Shown here piece by piece: positions 17,443-26,574 of a DNA stretch of 64,000 nt. Position 1 is the first letter of the stretch. Each line of letters begins with the position of its first letter. Where the stretch lies: assembly GCF_018274385.1 (NCBI RefSeq), contig NZ_JAAFYZ010000005.1, forward strand, positions 58,306-122,305, read 5' to 3'. This DNA is from Catenulispora pinistramenti (GTDB lineage Bacteria > Actinomycetota > Actinomycetes > Streptomycetales > Catenulisporaceae). Made by a program: the position numbers and the translations under genes. A model generated the notes under the pieces. That model saw only the letters and a list, made by a program, of their open reading frames with translations, did not search any database and was not told where the DNA came from.

Positions 17443-17513
17443 ACCGGTTGGCCCACGACCACGGGCCCACGACGACCCACTCAGTACCATTCCCCAAGGA
17501 ACTGGCCCCCGGC

Positions 17514-17828
17514 ATGGCCCTCGCCGACCGCTACCGCCTCGTGGAACGCATCGGCCGGGGCGGCTTCGGCGAGGTGTTCCGCGCCTACGGCGAAAGCCTG
17601 TCGCTGCTCGGAGCCGGAGCCGGAGCCGGGTTCGGAGCCGGAGCCGGAGCCGGGCCCGGAGTCGGCATCGGGGGAGTGGCAGTGGCCCCAGCCCCCGACC
17701 CCGCAGCCCTGGCCGAACAACGCATCCAGGACGCCGAGCGCCTCCTGAATGGCGGCCGCTACGGGGTTCGGATCTTTTGGCGCGGCTGGAGTTTGCGGGC
17801 CGGGTTATGGTTAGTTTGCTGGCTTTAA
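17514..17828 (+). pseudogene. Truncated Hanks-type Ser/Thr kinase N-terminus
   Basis: The first 24 codons read ADRYRLVERIGRGGFGEVFRAY after the initiator. This is a typical kinase start with the Gly-rich loop G-x-G-x-x-G. The frame then passes into a Gly/Ala low-complexity run and a short AAEQRI-like tail, and stops after about 104 residues. No VAIK lysine, HRD or DFG motif follows in any frame, so the kinase domain is lost. The break point lies right beside the large inverted repeat (17831). It is probably a gene remnant. A short expressed peptide cannot be excluded. Confidence 0.7.
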
Positions 17829-17830
17829 AT

Positions 17831-18315
17831 GCTTTTTACGGCCTTCGGTCATAGTTGTGCCGGTTCGGGGTTCGGGGCGGCGAGTTGTGTTTGTCGGCTG
17901 CCGGTTCCCGCGTTCACAACCCCGCCCCACCTCAGGCCTCTTCAACTCCAGCAAGTCAGAGCAAGGGCAAGATCAAGGTCAACAGCAAGAGCCACAAGCA
18001 AGGTCAAGGTCAAGAGCCATGGTGAAGAGCCGGGCCTCCGGCGGGCCTCGGCAACCTCAGGGAAACTAGCGCGGTTCCCTAGGGTGGCTGGGCCAGGGCT
18101 CAGCGGCTGCGGTTTGTGGGGTGGTGCGGTCCGTTCCCCACGGTCGCGTCGTCAGCCCGGGGGGTACAGCACCGGTGTCCGGGGGTCAAGTCCGCGCGCG
18201 GCGGTTGGACGTGTGAGCTGCGGTTTCGCACAGCGCGAACTTGACCCCCGGCCACCGGCACTGTAGGCGAAGCCCTGCCGACGCGACCGAGGGGAACGAA
18301 CCGAAAACCAGCCGG
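17831..18315 (+). repeat. Left arm of a large imperfect inverted repeat
   Basis: From GCTTTTTACGGCC (17831) to CCAGCCGG (18315), this 485-base segment recurs as a reverse complement at 18664-19126, with scattered substitutions and small indels. It contains a purine-leaning tract with repeated CAAGGTCAAG words (about 17949-18016) and a strong internal hairpin (18127-18303). No gene is convincing on either strand. It looks like a dispersed intergenic repeat that is present here in both orientations. Confidence 0.88.
18127..18303. repeat. Hairpin inside the left arm
   Basis: Bases 18127-18197 pair imperfectly with 18233-18303 (about 71 bases each) around a 35-base loop. Both ends carry the CGTTCCCC / GGTCGCGTCG block. 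It could form a long cruciform or an RNA hairpin. Confidence 0.8.
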
Positions 18316-18663
18316 AGAAATACAAAACAGGGGGGCGGGTACCGGCGGCTCGGCGAGTTCGGCTGCCGGTCTGGGGGCTGGCGGCGCGGCAGTCGCTCGG
18401 GTGCGTATTCTGGGCTGGCGGGTGCGGACCGGCCCGACTGCCGAGATGGACACCGGCCGACAGCGGATTGACCTGGCCGCCAACGCCTATGCTGCGGATA
18501 GCAGGGCCTGCCGGGATATGAGCAACTGGCGCTTGGTTGTCGTGGCACAGATGCACCGCACTCGGGCATGTTCTCGACCGACTGATTACCGGCCCGCCGC
18601 CACGCCCTCACCGGCAGCGGCATCAACCAACCGGTGTCCACGTTCCCTGTGATTGCTATTCTT
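18316..18663. other. Spacer between the inverted repeat arms
   Basis: About 350 bases lie between the two repeat arms. The longest open stretch (18401-18652, plus strand) codes for 83 residues without recognisable similarity or a ribosome site. I see no transposase or RNA gene here. Confidence 0.5.
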
Positions 18664-19126
18664 CCGGCTGGTTTTCGGTTCGTTCCCCTCGGTCGCGTCG
18701 GCAGGGCTTCGCCTACAGTGCCGGTGGCCGGGGGTCAAGTTCGCGCTACCAAAACCGCAGCTCACACGGCAAACCGCAGCGCGCGGACTTTACCCCCGGA
18801 CACCGGTGCTGTACCCCCCGGGCTGACGACGCGACCGAGGGGAACGGACCGCACCACCTCACAGACCGCAGCCGCTGAGACTAGATCGGCCACCCGAGGG
18901 AACCGCGCTAGTTTCCCTGAGGTTGCCGAGGCCCGCCGGAGGCCCGGCCCTTCACCACAGCTCTTGATCTTGACTTTGCTGTTGATCTTGCCCTTGCTCT
19001 GCCTTGCTGGAGTTGAAGAGGCCTGAGGTGGGGCGGGGTTGTGAATGCGCGAACCGGCAGCCGACAGACACACCCACCACCCCGAACCCCGAACCGGCAC
19101 AACTATGACCGAAGGCCGTAAAAAGC
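18664..19126 (-). repeat. Right arm of the large inverted repeat
   Basis: This is the reverse-complement partner of 17831-18315. It runs from CCGGCTGGTTTTCGG (18664) to GGCCGTAAAAAGC (19126) and differs from the left arm by substitutions and short indels. The arms keep the shared CAACCCCGCCCCACCTCAGG block. The divergence suggests an old duplication. Confidence 0.88.
18676..18851. repeat. Hairpin inside the right arm
   Basis: Bases 18676-18746 pair imperfectly with 18781-18851 around a 34-base loop. This is the counterpart of the hairpin at 18127-18303, so the element is a palindrome of palindromes. Confidence 0.8.
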
Positions 19127-19197
19127 TTTACAACCACAACCCAACCGCAACTCGGCCCGCAGCACCAGCCACCAACAGATCCCGCCCGGCGACCGGC

Positions 19198-19281
19198 ACA
19201 TCGCGAACCACGTCACGAACCACATCGCGAACCACGTCACGAACCACATCGCGAACCACATCGCGAACCACATCGCGAACC
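19198..19281. repeat. 12-bp tandem repeat, seven copies
   Basis: Seven units of ACATCGCGAACC or its variant ACGTCACGAACC (order A-B-A-B-A-A-A) lie end to end in the gap downstream of eccB. The unit length keeps any reading frame. No convincing gene uses it. Confidence 0.9.
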
Positions 19282-19390
19282 ACCGAGCAAAGGTTGCCTT
19301 ATGTGCCACTAGCGCTCTGGAGTGCGCCTACCCTGCTTGCGCGAACCCCGCTAGCGCGACAGTCAGCAAACCGTTGGCGCGCCGAGCCGC

Positions 19391-19468
19391 GCCAGCGCCA
19401 GCGCCAGTGCCAGTGCCAGTGCCAGTGCCAGCGCCAGTGCCAGCGCCAGTGCCAGTGCCAGCGCCAGC
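19391..19468. repeat. Hexamer tandem repeat, thirteen copies, at the end of eccB
   Basis: Thirteen GCCAGC/GCCAGT units end five bases before the eccB stop codon on the minus strand. Repeat length changes would not alter EccB itself, but a stop-codon loss would add a long Leu-Ala run. It may be mutable and affect transcript stability. Confidence 0.9.
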
Positions 19469-19472
19469 GCGC

Positions 19473-20942
19473 TCAGCTCCCAGTCGAGATCGCCGAAGGC
19501 GGCGCGCCGGCGCCAGCCGGGGCCGTCTGCGTCGCTGCGGCGCGGGACAAGGCAGGGCCGGTCGCGAACAAGTCCAGCAGTTCCGGCGGGACGAGCTCGA
19601 AGCCAGCGCTCTGATATCCCAGCAGTCCCGGCACGTCGGTGCCGTCCAGCGGGTATTTCGCCCCGGTGTCGGTGATGAGGTAGTCGGTGCCTGAGACGAC
19701 GCTCGCTGATGGCGGCGCGGGCAGGGAGCGGACGAGCATGCCGGTGTCCGGCGCGACCACGACCCGGTTGGCCACCGTCGCGGTCGCTGAGGGTGGCTGG
19801 GGCCCGCCGAGCAGGCGGTCCAGGGTGCTCTGTTGGGTCAGGGCCAGTGTGTACTTGGGCTCTGTCGTGCCGGTGAAGGCCACTGACATACAGGGGGTGC
19901 TGCCCGGTCCGGCGGCTGTCATGGTCGGCGGGGTCTCCGGGGACCCGGCCACCGGGGCCGCTGCGGCCAGTCGCGGGGCCGCCGCCAGGTCGCTGATGCC
20001 CAGTGGGATCTCCATCGGGGACTGGCCCTGGTAGGCGGCCTTCTCCGCCGGATCGGCGAGGATCAGTGCGGCCTGGGTGGCGGTGATCGGCTCCAGGCCG
20101 TCGGCCAGGGCGAGGTAGGTGCTGTCCGGGCCGCTGACGTTGTGGACGGTGTAGAGCCGGCCGATCGTCGAGGCCTGCCCGGCGATCCGGGGTCCGGCGG
20201 CGCCCCGGCCGGGAACCGGTGGGGACACCAGGTCCGGTCCGGCCGGGATCGTGTCCACCCAGGCGGCGCTGACCGGGACGGCCGCCACGCTCGTGAGGTT
20301 CAGTCCCACCGCCACGGCGGCTGATCCGATCCGGAGCCGCCATTGCTGCCACAGGAGGTACTGGGCGCCGTCGGGGGTCTGGACCAGGACGCCCTTCGTG
20401 GCGTCCAGCGTGCTCGCTCCGGTGGCCCCGCCGACTGCGACGGTGACGTTGGGCCGCGGGGTTCCGGAGACGTCGGGCGCGGAGGTGGCGCAGACGAGCC
20501 AGGGTACTGACGTCAGGCCGGACGCGGCGGGAAGTGCGTCCGGGGCGTCGGGGATGCCGACTGCCGTGCCGTGCGGCGTGCCCTTGAGCTCCGAGGTCGA
20601 CGCCGAGGTGATCGTCATCGAGGAGCCGAGCAGGAGCTTGGCCGAGGCGTAGTTGAGTACCGGGTGCAGGACGCCGCCGACGTAGACGTAGCGGGTGGCG
20701 GTCTCCTTCTCCTGGACCAGGGTGTTCGCCTTCTGCCACGCGGTGCTCCCGCCGGGCGACAGGAAGCCCATGACGACGGTGCCGGCGATCAGCAGCACGG
20801 CGACCATGACCCCGGCGGACAGCCCGACGGACTGGCGGCGCAGGGGCCCGCGCGGGGCCTCGATGTCGCCGGTCGCGACGCCGGACATCAAGCGTCCGAC
20901 GATGAAGCTGTGGGCCTGCAATTGTTCTCGGCGCGACTGCAT
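19473..20942 (-). CDS. eccB: Type VII secretion core protein EccB
   Basis: This 489-residue EccB-type component of the ESX/type VII secretion inner-membrane complex opens with SRREQLQAHSFIVGRL, a recognisable EccB cytoplasmic start. One transmembrane helix follows (about 40-61). The remaining 430 residues form the extracytoplasmic R1-R4 core. The family blocks ALADGLEPITATQAALILA and the late GLLGYQ segment are visible. Its length is typical of the family. In the complex EccB binds EccC and may help open or organise the pore. It lies directly downstream of eccD on the same strand with a 31-base gap, so the two are probably cotranscribed. Its C-terminal 30 residues are Ala/Pro-rich and end next to a hexamer repeat. 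Confidence 0.94.
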   Translation of the reverse strand: MQSRREQLQAHSFIVGRLMSGVATGDIEAPRGPLRRQSVGLSAGVMVAVLLIAGTVVMGFLSPGGSTAWQKANTLVQEKETATRYVYVGGVLHPVLNYASAKLLLGSSMTITSASTSELKGTPHGTAVGIPDAPDALPAASGLTSVPWLVCATSAPDVSGTPRPNVTVAVGGATGASTLDATKGVLVQTPDGAQYLLWQQWRLRIGSAAVAVGLNLTSVAAVPVSAAWVDTIPAGPDLVSPPVPGRGAAGPRIAGQASTIGRLYTVHNVSGPDSTYLALADGLEPITATQAALILADPAEKAAYQGQSPMEIPLGISDLAAAPRLAAAAPVAGSPETPPTMTAAGPGSTPCMSVAFTGTTEPKYTLALTQQSTLDRLLGGPQPPSATATVANRVVVAPDTGMLVRSLPAPPSASVVSGTDYLITDTGAKYPLDGTDVPGLLGYQSAGFELVPPELLDLFATGPALSRAAATQTAPAGAGAPPSAISTGS

Positions 20943-20973
20943 CGCTGGCGTCTCCTTCGGCGTTTCGCGGCGG

Positions 20974-22362
20974 TCAGCCGGCGATCGAGCGGGCCCAGTG
21001 CAGCACGCCGATGAAGGTGAGCAGGAGCGGGAGCGCGCCGATCGCCGCCAGGTACTCGCCGAGGTCCGCGGCCCGGCCCCAGTGCGGCAGCATTCTGCGA
21101 CCCGGTACCGCGCGGGCCAGGACGGCGAACACGAACGCGGCGCCGAAGGCGAGCGCGCAGCCGAGGACCGCCCGGTGTGCCGGCGCGATCGCGGCCATCC
21201 GCACGGCGCCGAACAGCGCGATCACGTAAGCGCCGGAAGCCAGCATCGTCAGCCGCTGGCGGATCCCGGTGAACACGCGGGCCCGCAGCAGGAGCAGCGC
21301 CGCGATCGTCAGGGCGAAGGTTGCCGGAGCCCAGCCGCCGGCGAGCACCACCGGCGTCAGGCCGGCGGCGCAGATCACTCCCGCCGCGGCCAACAGCGTG
21401 CTCTGATACAGGTCCACGAGCGCCGCCGAGTCCAGCGCGCTGCGGCTGGGCACCGGCTCGACGTCGCGGTCCAGATCCTCGCGGTCGACCGGGATCATCG
21501 GCAGGTGGAGTCCGGCCAGCCGGAAGGCCGCCAGCGGGATGGACAGCGCGAAGACGACGGCGAGCAGCACGACGAGCGCGCAGGCGTGGGCGATCGGCAT
21601 CGTCCAGGCGACCGCGAGCAGGCCGGCGATCGTCGCGGCGGTGCCCAGTACCGAGAGCGCGACGAGCGCCGGAACCGCCGCGCGGGCCGCGATCAGCGCC
21701 ACGAACGCCACCGCCGTCCCGCCCGCCGCCGCGCACAGCAACCGGCTTCCGCCCAGGTCCGCGGCGTAGTGCTGCTGGCTGGGCACCAGGGCGCCGGCGA
21801 CCGTCGCGTAGAGCACCGAGGTGCCGCTGAACAGCGCGCTCAGCGTGCTCTCGCCCAGTGCCCGCGAGGAGGCGATCGCCGCGATCAGCAGGAGCCCGGC
21901 CAGCGCGGCCGAGCTGGCCAGGCGGTCGGTGACCGGGCCGGACAGCAGCAGGGGCAGGACGGCCAGGGCGAGCGCCCCGGCTGCGAAACCGATGAGCACC
22001 CGGCCGGTGATCGCCGGGCGCCACGGGTCCGAACGCGCGCGGATCCCGGTGGCGATGCCGTCGATCAGGTCGTCGAAGTCGATCTCGGGCAGGGCGTCCA
22101 GGCGCGGCCGCAGATACAGCGTCTCGCCGTCGAGCAGCCCCAGCTCGGTCAGGGTCCGCTCGTCGTCCAGCGGCCCGCCGCCGGCCCGCTGCAGAATCCA
22201 GCCGTCGTGGCCGAGCCCGGCGTCGGCGAGTTCTGATCCCAGCAGGCTGAGCACCGTCGGAAGCAGGGCGACCAGCCGGACGTCGGAGGGCAGCGCCAAA
22301 GCGGCGCGCCGCTTGTCGGCGACGATTGTCAACCGGCACATGTCGGCTATCGTCTCGCTCAT
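20974..22362 (-). CDS. eccD: Type VII secretion integral membrane protein EccD
   Basis: This 462-residue EccD-type membrane component has a ubiquitin-like (YukD-like) cytoplasmic domain in its first 95 residues (from CRLTIVADKRRAALALP). About eleven transmembrane segments follow. EccD forms the large membrane raft of the ESX pore. I chose the ATG at 22362. A GGGAG site lies about 12 bases upstream, and the frame, although open much further, would otherwise run over eccC. It diverges from eccC across a 117-base gap, so one control region could serve both halves of the ESX locus. Confidence 0.93.
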   Translation of the reverse strand: MSETIADMCRLTIVADKRRAALALPSDVRLVALLPTVLSLLGSELADAGLGHDGWILQRAGGGPLDDERTLTELGLLDGETLYLRPRLDALPEIDFDDLIDGIATGIRARSDPWRPAITGRVLIGFAAGALALAVLPLLLSGPVTDRLASSAALAGLLLIAAIASSRALGESTLSALFSGTSVLYATVAGALVPSQQHYAADLGGSRLLCAAAGGTAVAFVALIAARAAVPALVALSVLGTAATIAGLLAVAWTMPIAHACALVVLLAVVFALSIPLAAFRLAGLHLPMIPVDREDLDRDVEPVPSRSALDSAALVDLYQSTLLAAAGVICAAGLTPVVLAGGWAPATFALTIAALLLLRARVFTGIRQRLTMLASGAYVIALFGAVRMAAIAPAHRAVLGCALAFGAAFVFAVLARAVPGRRMLPHWGRAADLGEYLAAIGALPLLLTFIGVLHWARSIAG

Positions 22363-22479
22363 CCGGTCGTTTCTCCCTGTAGTTGACACCTGGCACGGCG
22401 CGCCAGCAGCATCGGCGAGTATGTCTGGACCAGATGGCGCGCGCCACCGCCGATCACTGCAGTTGGAAGGGGAGAAGCG
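22363..22479. promoter_or_regulatory. Divergent eccD/eccC intergenic control region
   Basis: The 117 bases between eccD and eccC contain TTGACA at 22383-22388, a consensus -35 for the + strand, but no good -10 at normal distance. GGCGCGCC and GGCGCGCGCC palindromes lie nearby. The eccC start has a strong GGAAGGGGAG Shine-Dalgarno (22465-22474). Control of both transcripts from here is likely, but the sites are not identified. Confidence 0.4.
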
Positions 22480-25400
22480 GTGAGCACGATCATCCACCGC
22501 CGTGTTCCGAGACGGGCAGCGCCCCCGATACCTCAAGGCGAGATGAGCTTGCAGGAGCCGCCGACGGTTCCGGATCCGGCCGGGATGAGCATGGGCTCGG
22601 CGCTGACGATGCTGCCGATGGCCGCCGGGTCCGGTGCGATGGCGATGATGTTCCTGCAGCCGGGGGCCAAACCGGTCAACTACCTCAGCGGCGGCCTCAT
22701 GGGGGTGTCCTCGCTCGGCATGGTGGTCGCGCAGCTCGGGCGCGGCGGCGGGGCGAGCAAGAAGAAGCTGAAGGCCGAGCGGCGCGACTATCTGCGCCAC
22801 CTCGGGCAGATGCGGCGGCAGGTGCGCAAGAAGATCGGGGCCCAGCGCAGTGCCCTGATCTGGCGGCATCCGGACCCCGAGGGCCTGTGGTCGGTGGCGA
22901 TGAGTTCGCGGCGCTGGGAGCGGACCACCGGCGACGACGACTTCGCCGAGATCCGGATCGCCACCGGTCTGCAGGCGCTGTCGGCGCGGGTCGTGCCGCC
23001 GCAGTCCCGGGTGGTGGAGGACCTGGAGCCGTTGTGCGTCGGAGCCCTGCGCCGCTTCGTCCGGGCCTACAACACGGTCGCGGACGTGCCCATGGCCTTG
23101 CACCTGCGCGGATTCGCGCGGGTCAGCCTGTCGGGGTCGCCGGCCGACGTGGACGGGCTGGTCCGCTCCATGCTGCTCCAGCTCGCCGTGTTCCACAGCC
23201 CGGACGACGTCCGCATCGCGGTGTGCGCCGGCGGCCCGGCCCGCGAGCGCTGGCGCTGGACGCGGTGGCTGCCGCACGCGCTGCACCCGCAGGAACGCGA
23301 CGCGGCCGGCCAGGTGCGGATGATGAGCGATTCGCTGACCGAGGTGGAGCGGCTGCTCGGCGGTGAGGACTTCCGGGACCGGCCCGGATTCGAACCGGGT
23401 GCGCAGCCCTCGGCGCGCGAGCCGTTCACCGTGATCGTCCTGGACGACGTGACCGTGCCCGCCGATCACCGGGCGATCCAGTACGGGTACCGCAACACCG
23501 TGCTGATCGACGTCAGCGGAGCGCTGGGCCGGGTGACCGATCCGGCGACGCTGCGGCTGCGGGCCGGTACCGCGGCCGGTACCGCCGACGGCGCGGGGGC
23601 CAAGCCCGTCCGGGACAGCGGCCAGAAGCAGGCCGCCGAGTCCGCGGCCGGGAACGGGTATCAGGCCACTGACGTCGGTGCTCCGGTCCTGTTCACCGTC
23701 GTGGCCGACCGGACCGGTCACGACGTCCAGACCGCCATCGGGCGTCCGGACACGGTCAGCCCGGCGCGGGCCGAGGCCACCGCCAAGGTGCTGGCCCCGT
23801 ACCGGACCTCGGCCGCCTCGGTCTCCGGCGGCCCGGCCGAGGTCGACATCGAACTCACCGGCCTGCTGGGCATCCCGGACGCGGCGGCCCACGATCCCCT
23901 GGCCTACTGGCAGCGCAGATCGCCGCGTGCCCGGCTGCGGGTGCCGATCGGCGTGACCGAGGCCGGGGTCCCGGTCGAGCTGGACATCAAGGAGTCGGCG
24001 CAAGGCGGCATGGGCCCGCACGGCATGCTGATCGGCGCGACCGGTTCGGGCAAGAGCGAGCTGCTGCGGACCATCGTGCTGTCGATGGCGCTGGCGCACT
24101 CTTCGGAGACGTTGAACTTCGTGCTGGTCGACTTCAAGGGCGGCGCGACCTTCCTGGGCCTGGACGAGCTGCCGCACGTCTCGGCGGTCATCACCAACCT
24201 GGCCGATGAGCTGCCCCTGGTGAACCGCATGCGCGACGCGCTGCACGGCGAACTGGTGCGGCGTCAGGAACTGCTGCGCTCGGCCGGCAACTACAGCTCG
24301 GTCCTGGACTACGAGCGGGCCCGCGCCGCCGGGGCGGACCTGGCACCGCTGCCGTCGCTGTTCCTGATCGTCGACGAGTTCAGCGAGCTGCTGGCGGCCA
24401 ACCGGGAGTTCCTGGAGCTGTTCGTGGTGATCGGCCGCCTCGGGCGCAGCCTGGGCGTGCACCTGCTGCTGGCCGCGCAACGTCTTGACGAGGGCCGGAT
24501 CCACCAGGTCGAGGGGCACCTGTCCTACCGCATCGGGTTGCGGACGTTCTCGGTCGCCGAATCCCGGGGCGTGCTGGGCGTCGGCGACGCCTATGAGCTT
24601 CCGGCCAGTCCGGGGCACGGATTCCTGCGCTTCGCCACCGACCCGCTGACCCGGTTCCGCGGGGCCTATGTCTCCGCACCCTACGTCCCGGCTGAGTTGG
24701 AGCTGGCGCAGGAGATCACCGAGCACTACATCGTGCCCTACGACACGGTCTATGTCGCGCCGCGCGGCCCGGCGGCGGCGCCGGAGCCGCAGGACGGCCA
24801 AGGCGAGGAACCAGCGCCCTCCGCGCAGCCGAACCAGGAAACGCTGCTGACGGTCCTGGCCCACCGGATGTCCGGCGCGGGACCGGAGGCGCACCGGATC
24901 TGGCTGCCGCCGCTGGGCGTCGCGCCGACCCTGGACGGCCTGTTGCCCGAACGCTGTGCCGCCGGTGCCCTCGGGCATTACGACCCGACCGCGGTGGCCG
25001 AGCTGACCGTGCCGGTGGGCATCGTGGACCGGCCGTTCGAGCAGCGCCACGACCCGCTGACGGCGGACCTGTCGGAGGCCAAGGGCCACGTCGCGGTCGT
25101 CGGCGGACCGCGCAGCGGCAAGTCGGCCCTTATCCGGACCCTGATCTGCGCGCTGGCCGCCTGCTCGTCCCCGGCGAACGTCCAGTTCTACTGCCTGGAC
25201 TTCGGCGGCGGCACTCTGGCGTCCTTGGCCGGCCTGCCGCACATGGGCAGTGTCAGCGGCCGTCTGGACGCCGACCGGGTGGCCCGCACCCTCGCGGAGA
25301 TGTCCGGTCTGATCGCCGCCCGGGAGCGGGTGTTCGCCGAGGCGGGCATCGACTCGATGGCGACCTACCGCAAGCGCCGTGCGAACGGCGACTTCCCCCA

Positions 25401-26574
25401 GGACCCGTTCGGCGACGTGTTCCTCGTCATCGACGGCTGGTTCACGCTGCACCAGGACTTCGAGCATCTGGAGCCGACGGTCCAGGAGATCGCCGCGCGC
25501 GGCCTGTCCTTCGGCATCCACCTGGTCGTGGGGGCGGCCCGCTGGACCGAGGTCCGGCCCTGGCTGCGCGACCTGCTGGGCACCCGCTTCGAACTCCGTC
25601 TCGGCGACCCGCAGGAGTCCGAGATCAACGGCCGCGCCGCCGCCGACGTCCCCACCGTCGCCGGGCGGGGCCTGACCGAGGACCGCATGCACTTCCTGAC
25701 AGCGCTGCCCCGGGCCGACGGCCGCCCGAGCGCCGAGGACGTCGGCGAGGGAACCCGGGCGTTCGTCGAGGGCATCGCGGCGGGCTGGAGCGGCCCGGCG
25801 GCGCCGCGGGTCCGGATGCTCCCGGAGATGCTGCCGGCCGCGGCGCTTCCGGCCCCGGACGGCGATCTGCGCTTCGCCCTCGGTCTTGACGAGGCCCTGC
25901 TCGAACCGGTCTACCACGACTTCGAGCAGAACCCGCACCTGCTCGTGTTCGGCGACACCGAGACCGGGAAGACCAACACCCTGCGCCTGGTGATCCAGGC
26001 CATCGCCGCCCGCTACCGGCCCAAGGAAGCCCGCGTCCTGCTGGCCGACAGCCGCCGCGACCTGTTCGACGCGATCCCGACGGCGCAACAGCTCAGCTAC
26101 GCGGTCACCGGCGCGAAGCTCGCCGAACTCGTCGCCGAGATCAAGCCGTCGCTGGAGCGCCGGGTGCCGGACGCGGACATCGACCCGGTACGGCTGCGGC
26201 AGCGCGACTGGTGGACCGGCCCGCGGCTGTTCGTGGTCGTGGACGACTACGAGCTGATGGTCGGGCCGACGGGCAGCCCGCTGGCGGGGCTGCTGGAGCT
26301 GCTGCCGCAGGGTGTTGAGATCGGGCTGCACCTGGTCATCGCGCGCTCCAGCGCGGGCGGGGCGCGGGGGATGACGGACCCGGTGCTCCGGCGGATCTGG
26401 GACCTCGGCGCCAGCGGCGTGCTGTTGTCCACCTCGCGGGACGAGGGGACGTTCCTGGGCGAGGCCGTGCCGCGGCGGCTGCCGCCGGGGCGGGCCCAGA
26501 TCGTCGGACGCAGGCACAAGCCGATCCTGGTGCAGACCGGATTCTGCGCCGAGCCTGAGCGGGAGCTCAGGTGA
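22480..26574 (+). CDS. eccC: Type VII secretion ATPase EccC (fused FtsK/SpoIIIE type)
   Basis: This 1,364-residue motor of the ESX machine is a single EccCa-EccCb fusion. Two hydrophobic segments sit at about 40-85, before the first cytoplasmic domain. There are three FtsK/SpoIIIE ATPase domains with Walker A motifs GATGSGKSE (K525), GGPRSGKSA (K881) and GDTETGKTN (K1164). Walker B acids are D632-E633, D985 and D1255-D1256. The second site has D-G rather than D-E, as is usual in EccC. A low-complexity insert (about 365-395, AGTAAGTADGAG...) is extra. It recognises WXG100-family substrates and drives secretion. The GTG start has a strong GGAAGGGGAG site at 22465-22474, and mycP overlaps its stop. 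Confidence 0.96.
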   Translation: MSTIIHRRVPRRAAPPIPQGEMSLQEPPTVPDPAGMSMGSALTMLPMAAGSGAMAMMFLQPGAKPVNYLSGGLMGVSSLGMVVAQLGRGGGASKKKLKAERRDYLRHLGQMRRQVRKKIGAQRSALIWRHPDPEGLWSVAMSSRRWERTTGDDDFAEIRIATGLQALSARVVPPQSRVVEDLEPLCVGALRRFVRAYNTVADVPMALHLRGFARVSLSGSPADVDGLVRSMLLQLAVFHSPDDVRIAVCAGGPARERWRWTRWLPHALHPQERDAAGQVRMMSDSLTEVERLLGGEDFRDRPGFEPGAQPSAREPFTVIVLDDVTVPADHRAIQYGYRNTVLIDVSGALGRVTDPATLRLRAGTAAGTADGAGAKPVRDSGQKQAAESAAGNGYQATDVGAPVLFTVVADRTGHDVQTAIGRPDTVSPARAEATAKVLAPYRTSAASVSGGPAEVDIELTGLLGIPDAAAHDPLAYWQRRSPRARLRVPIGVTEAGVPVELDIKESAQGGMGPHGMLIGATGSGKSELLRTIVLSMALAHSSETLNFVLVDFKGGATFLGLDELPHVSAVITNLADELPLVNRMRDALHGELVRRQELLRSAGNYSSVLDYERARAAGADLAPLPSLFLIVDEFSELLAANREFLELFVVIGRLGRSLGVHLLLAAQRLDEGRIHQVEGHLSYRIGLRTFSVAESRGVLGVGDAYELPASPGHGFLRFATDPLTRFRGAYVSAPYVPAELELAQEITEHYIVPYDTVYVAPRGPAAAPEPQDGQGEEPAPSAQPNQETLLTVLAHRMSGAGPEAHRIWLPPLGVAPTLDGLLPERCAAGALGHYDPTAVAELTVPVGIVDRPFEQRHDPLTADLSEAKGHVAVVGGPRSGKSALIRTLICALAACSSPANVQFYCLDFGGGTLASLAGLPHMGSVSGRLDADRVARTLAEMSGLIAARERVFAEAGIDSMATYRKRRANGDFPQDPFGDVFLVIDGWFTLHQDFEHLEPTVQEIAARGLSFGIHLVVGAARWTEVRPWLRDLLGTRFELRLGDPQESEINGRAAADVPTVAGRGLTEDRMHFLTALPRADGRPSAEDVGEGTRAFVEGIAAGWSGPAAPRVRMLPEMLPAAALPAPDGDLRFALGLDEALLEPVYHDFEQNPHLLVFGDTETGKTNTLRLVIQAIAARYRPKEARVLLADSRRDLFDAIPTAQQLSYAVTGAKLAELVAEIKPSLERRVPDADIDPVRLRQRDWWTGPRLFVVVDDYELMVGPTGSPLAGLLELLPQGVEIGLHLVIARSSAGGARGMTDPVLRRIWDLGASGVLLSTSRDEGTFLGEAVPRRLPPGRAQIVGRRHKPILVQTGFCAEPERELR

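Noticed and set aside
17831..19126. Insertion sequence with terminal repeats
   Set aside because: No transposase or DDE motif is seen in the spacer or arms, and no flanking target duplication is evident.
23384..23402. CCCGGATTCGAACCGGG, which resembles a tRNA T-arm on the minus strand
   Set aside because: It is inside eccC, keeps the frame, and no acceptor or anticodon stem can be paired around it.
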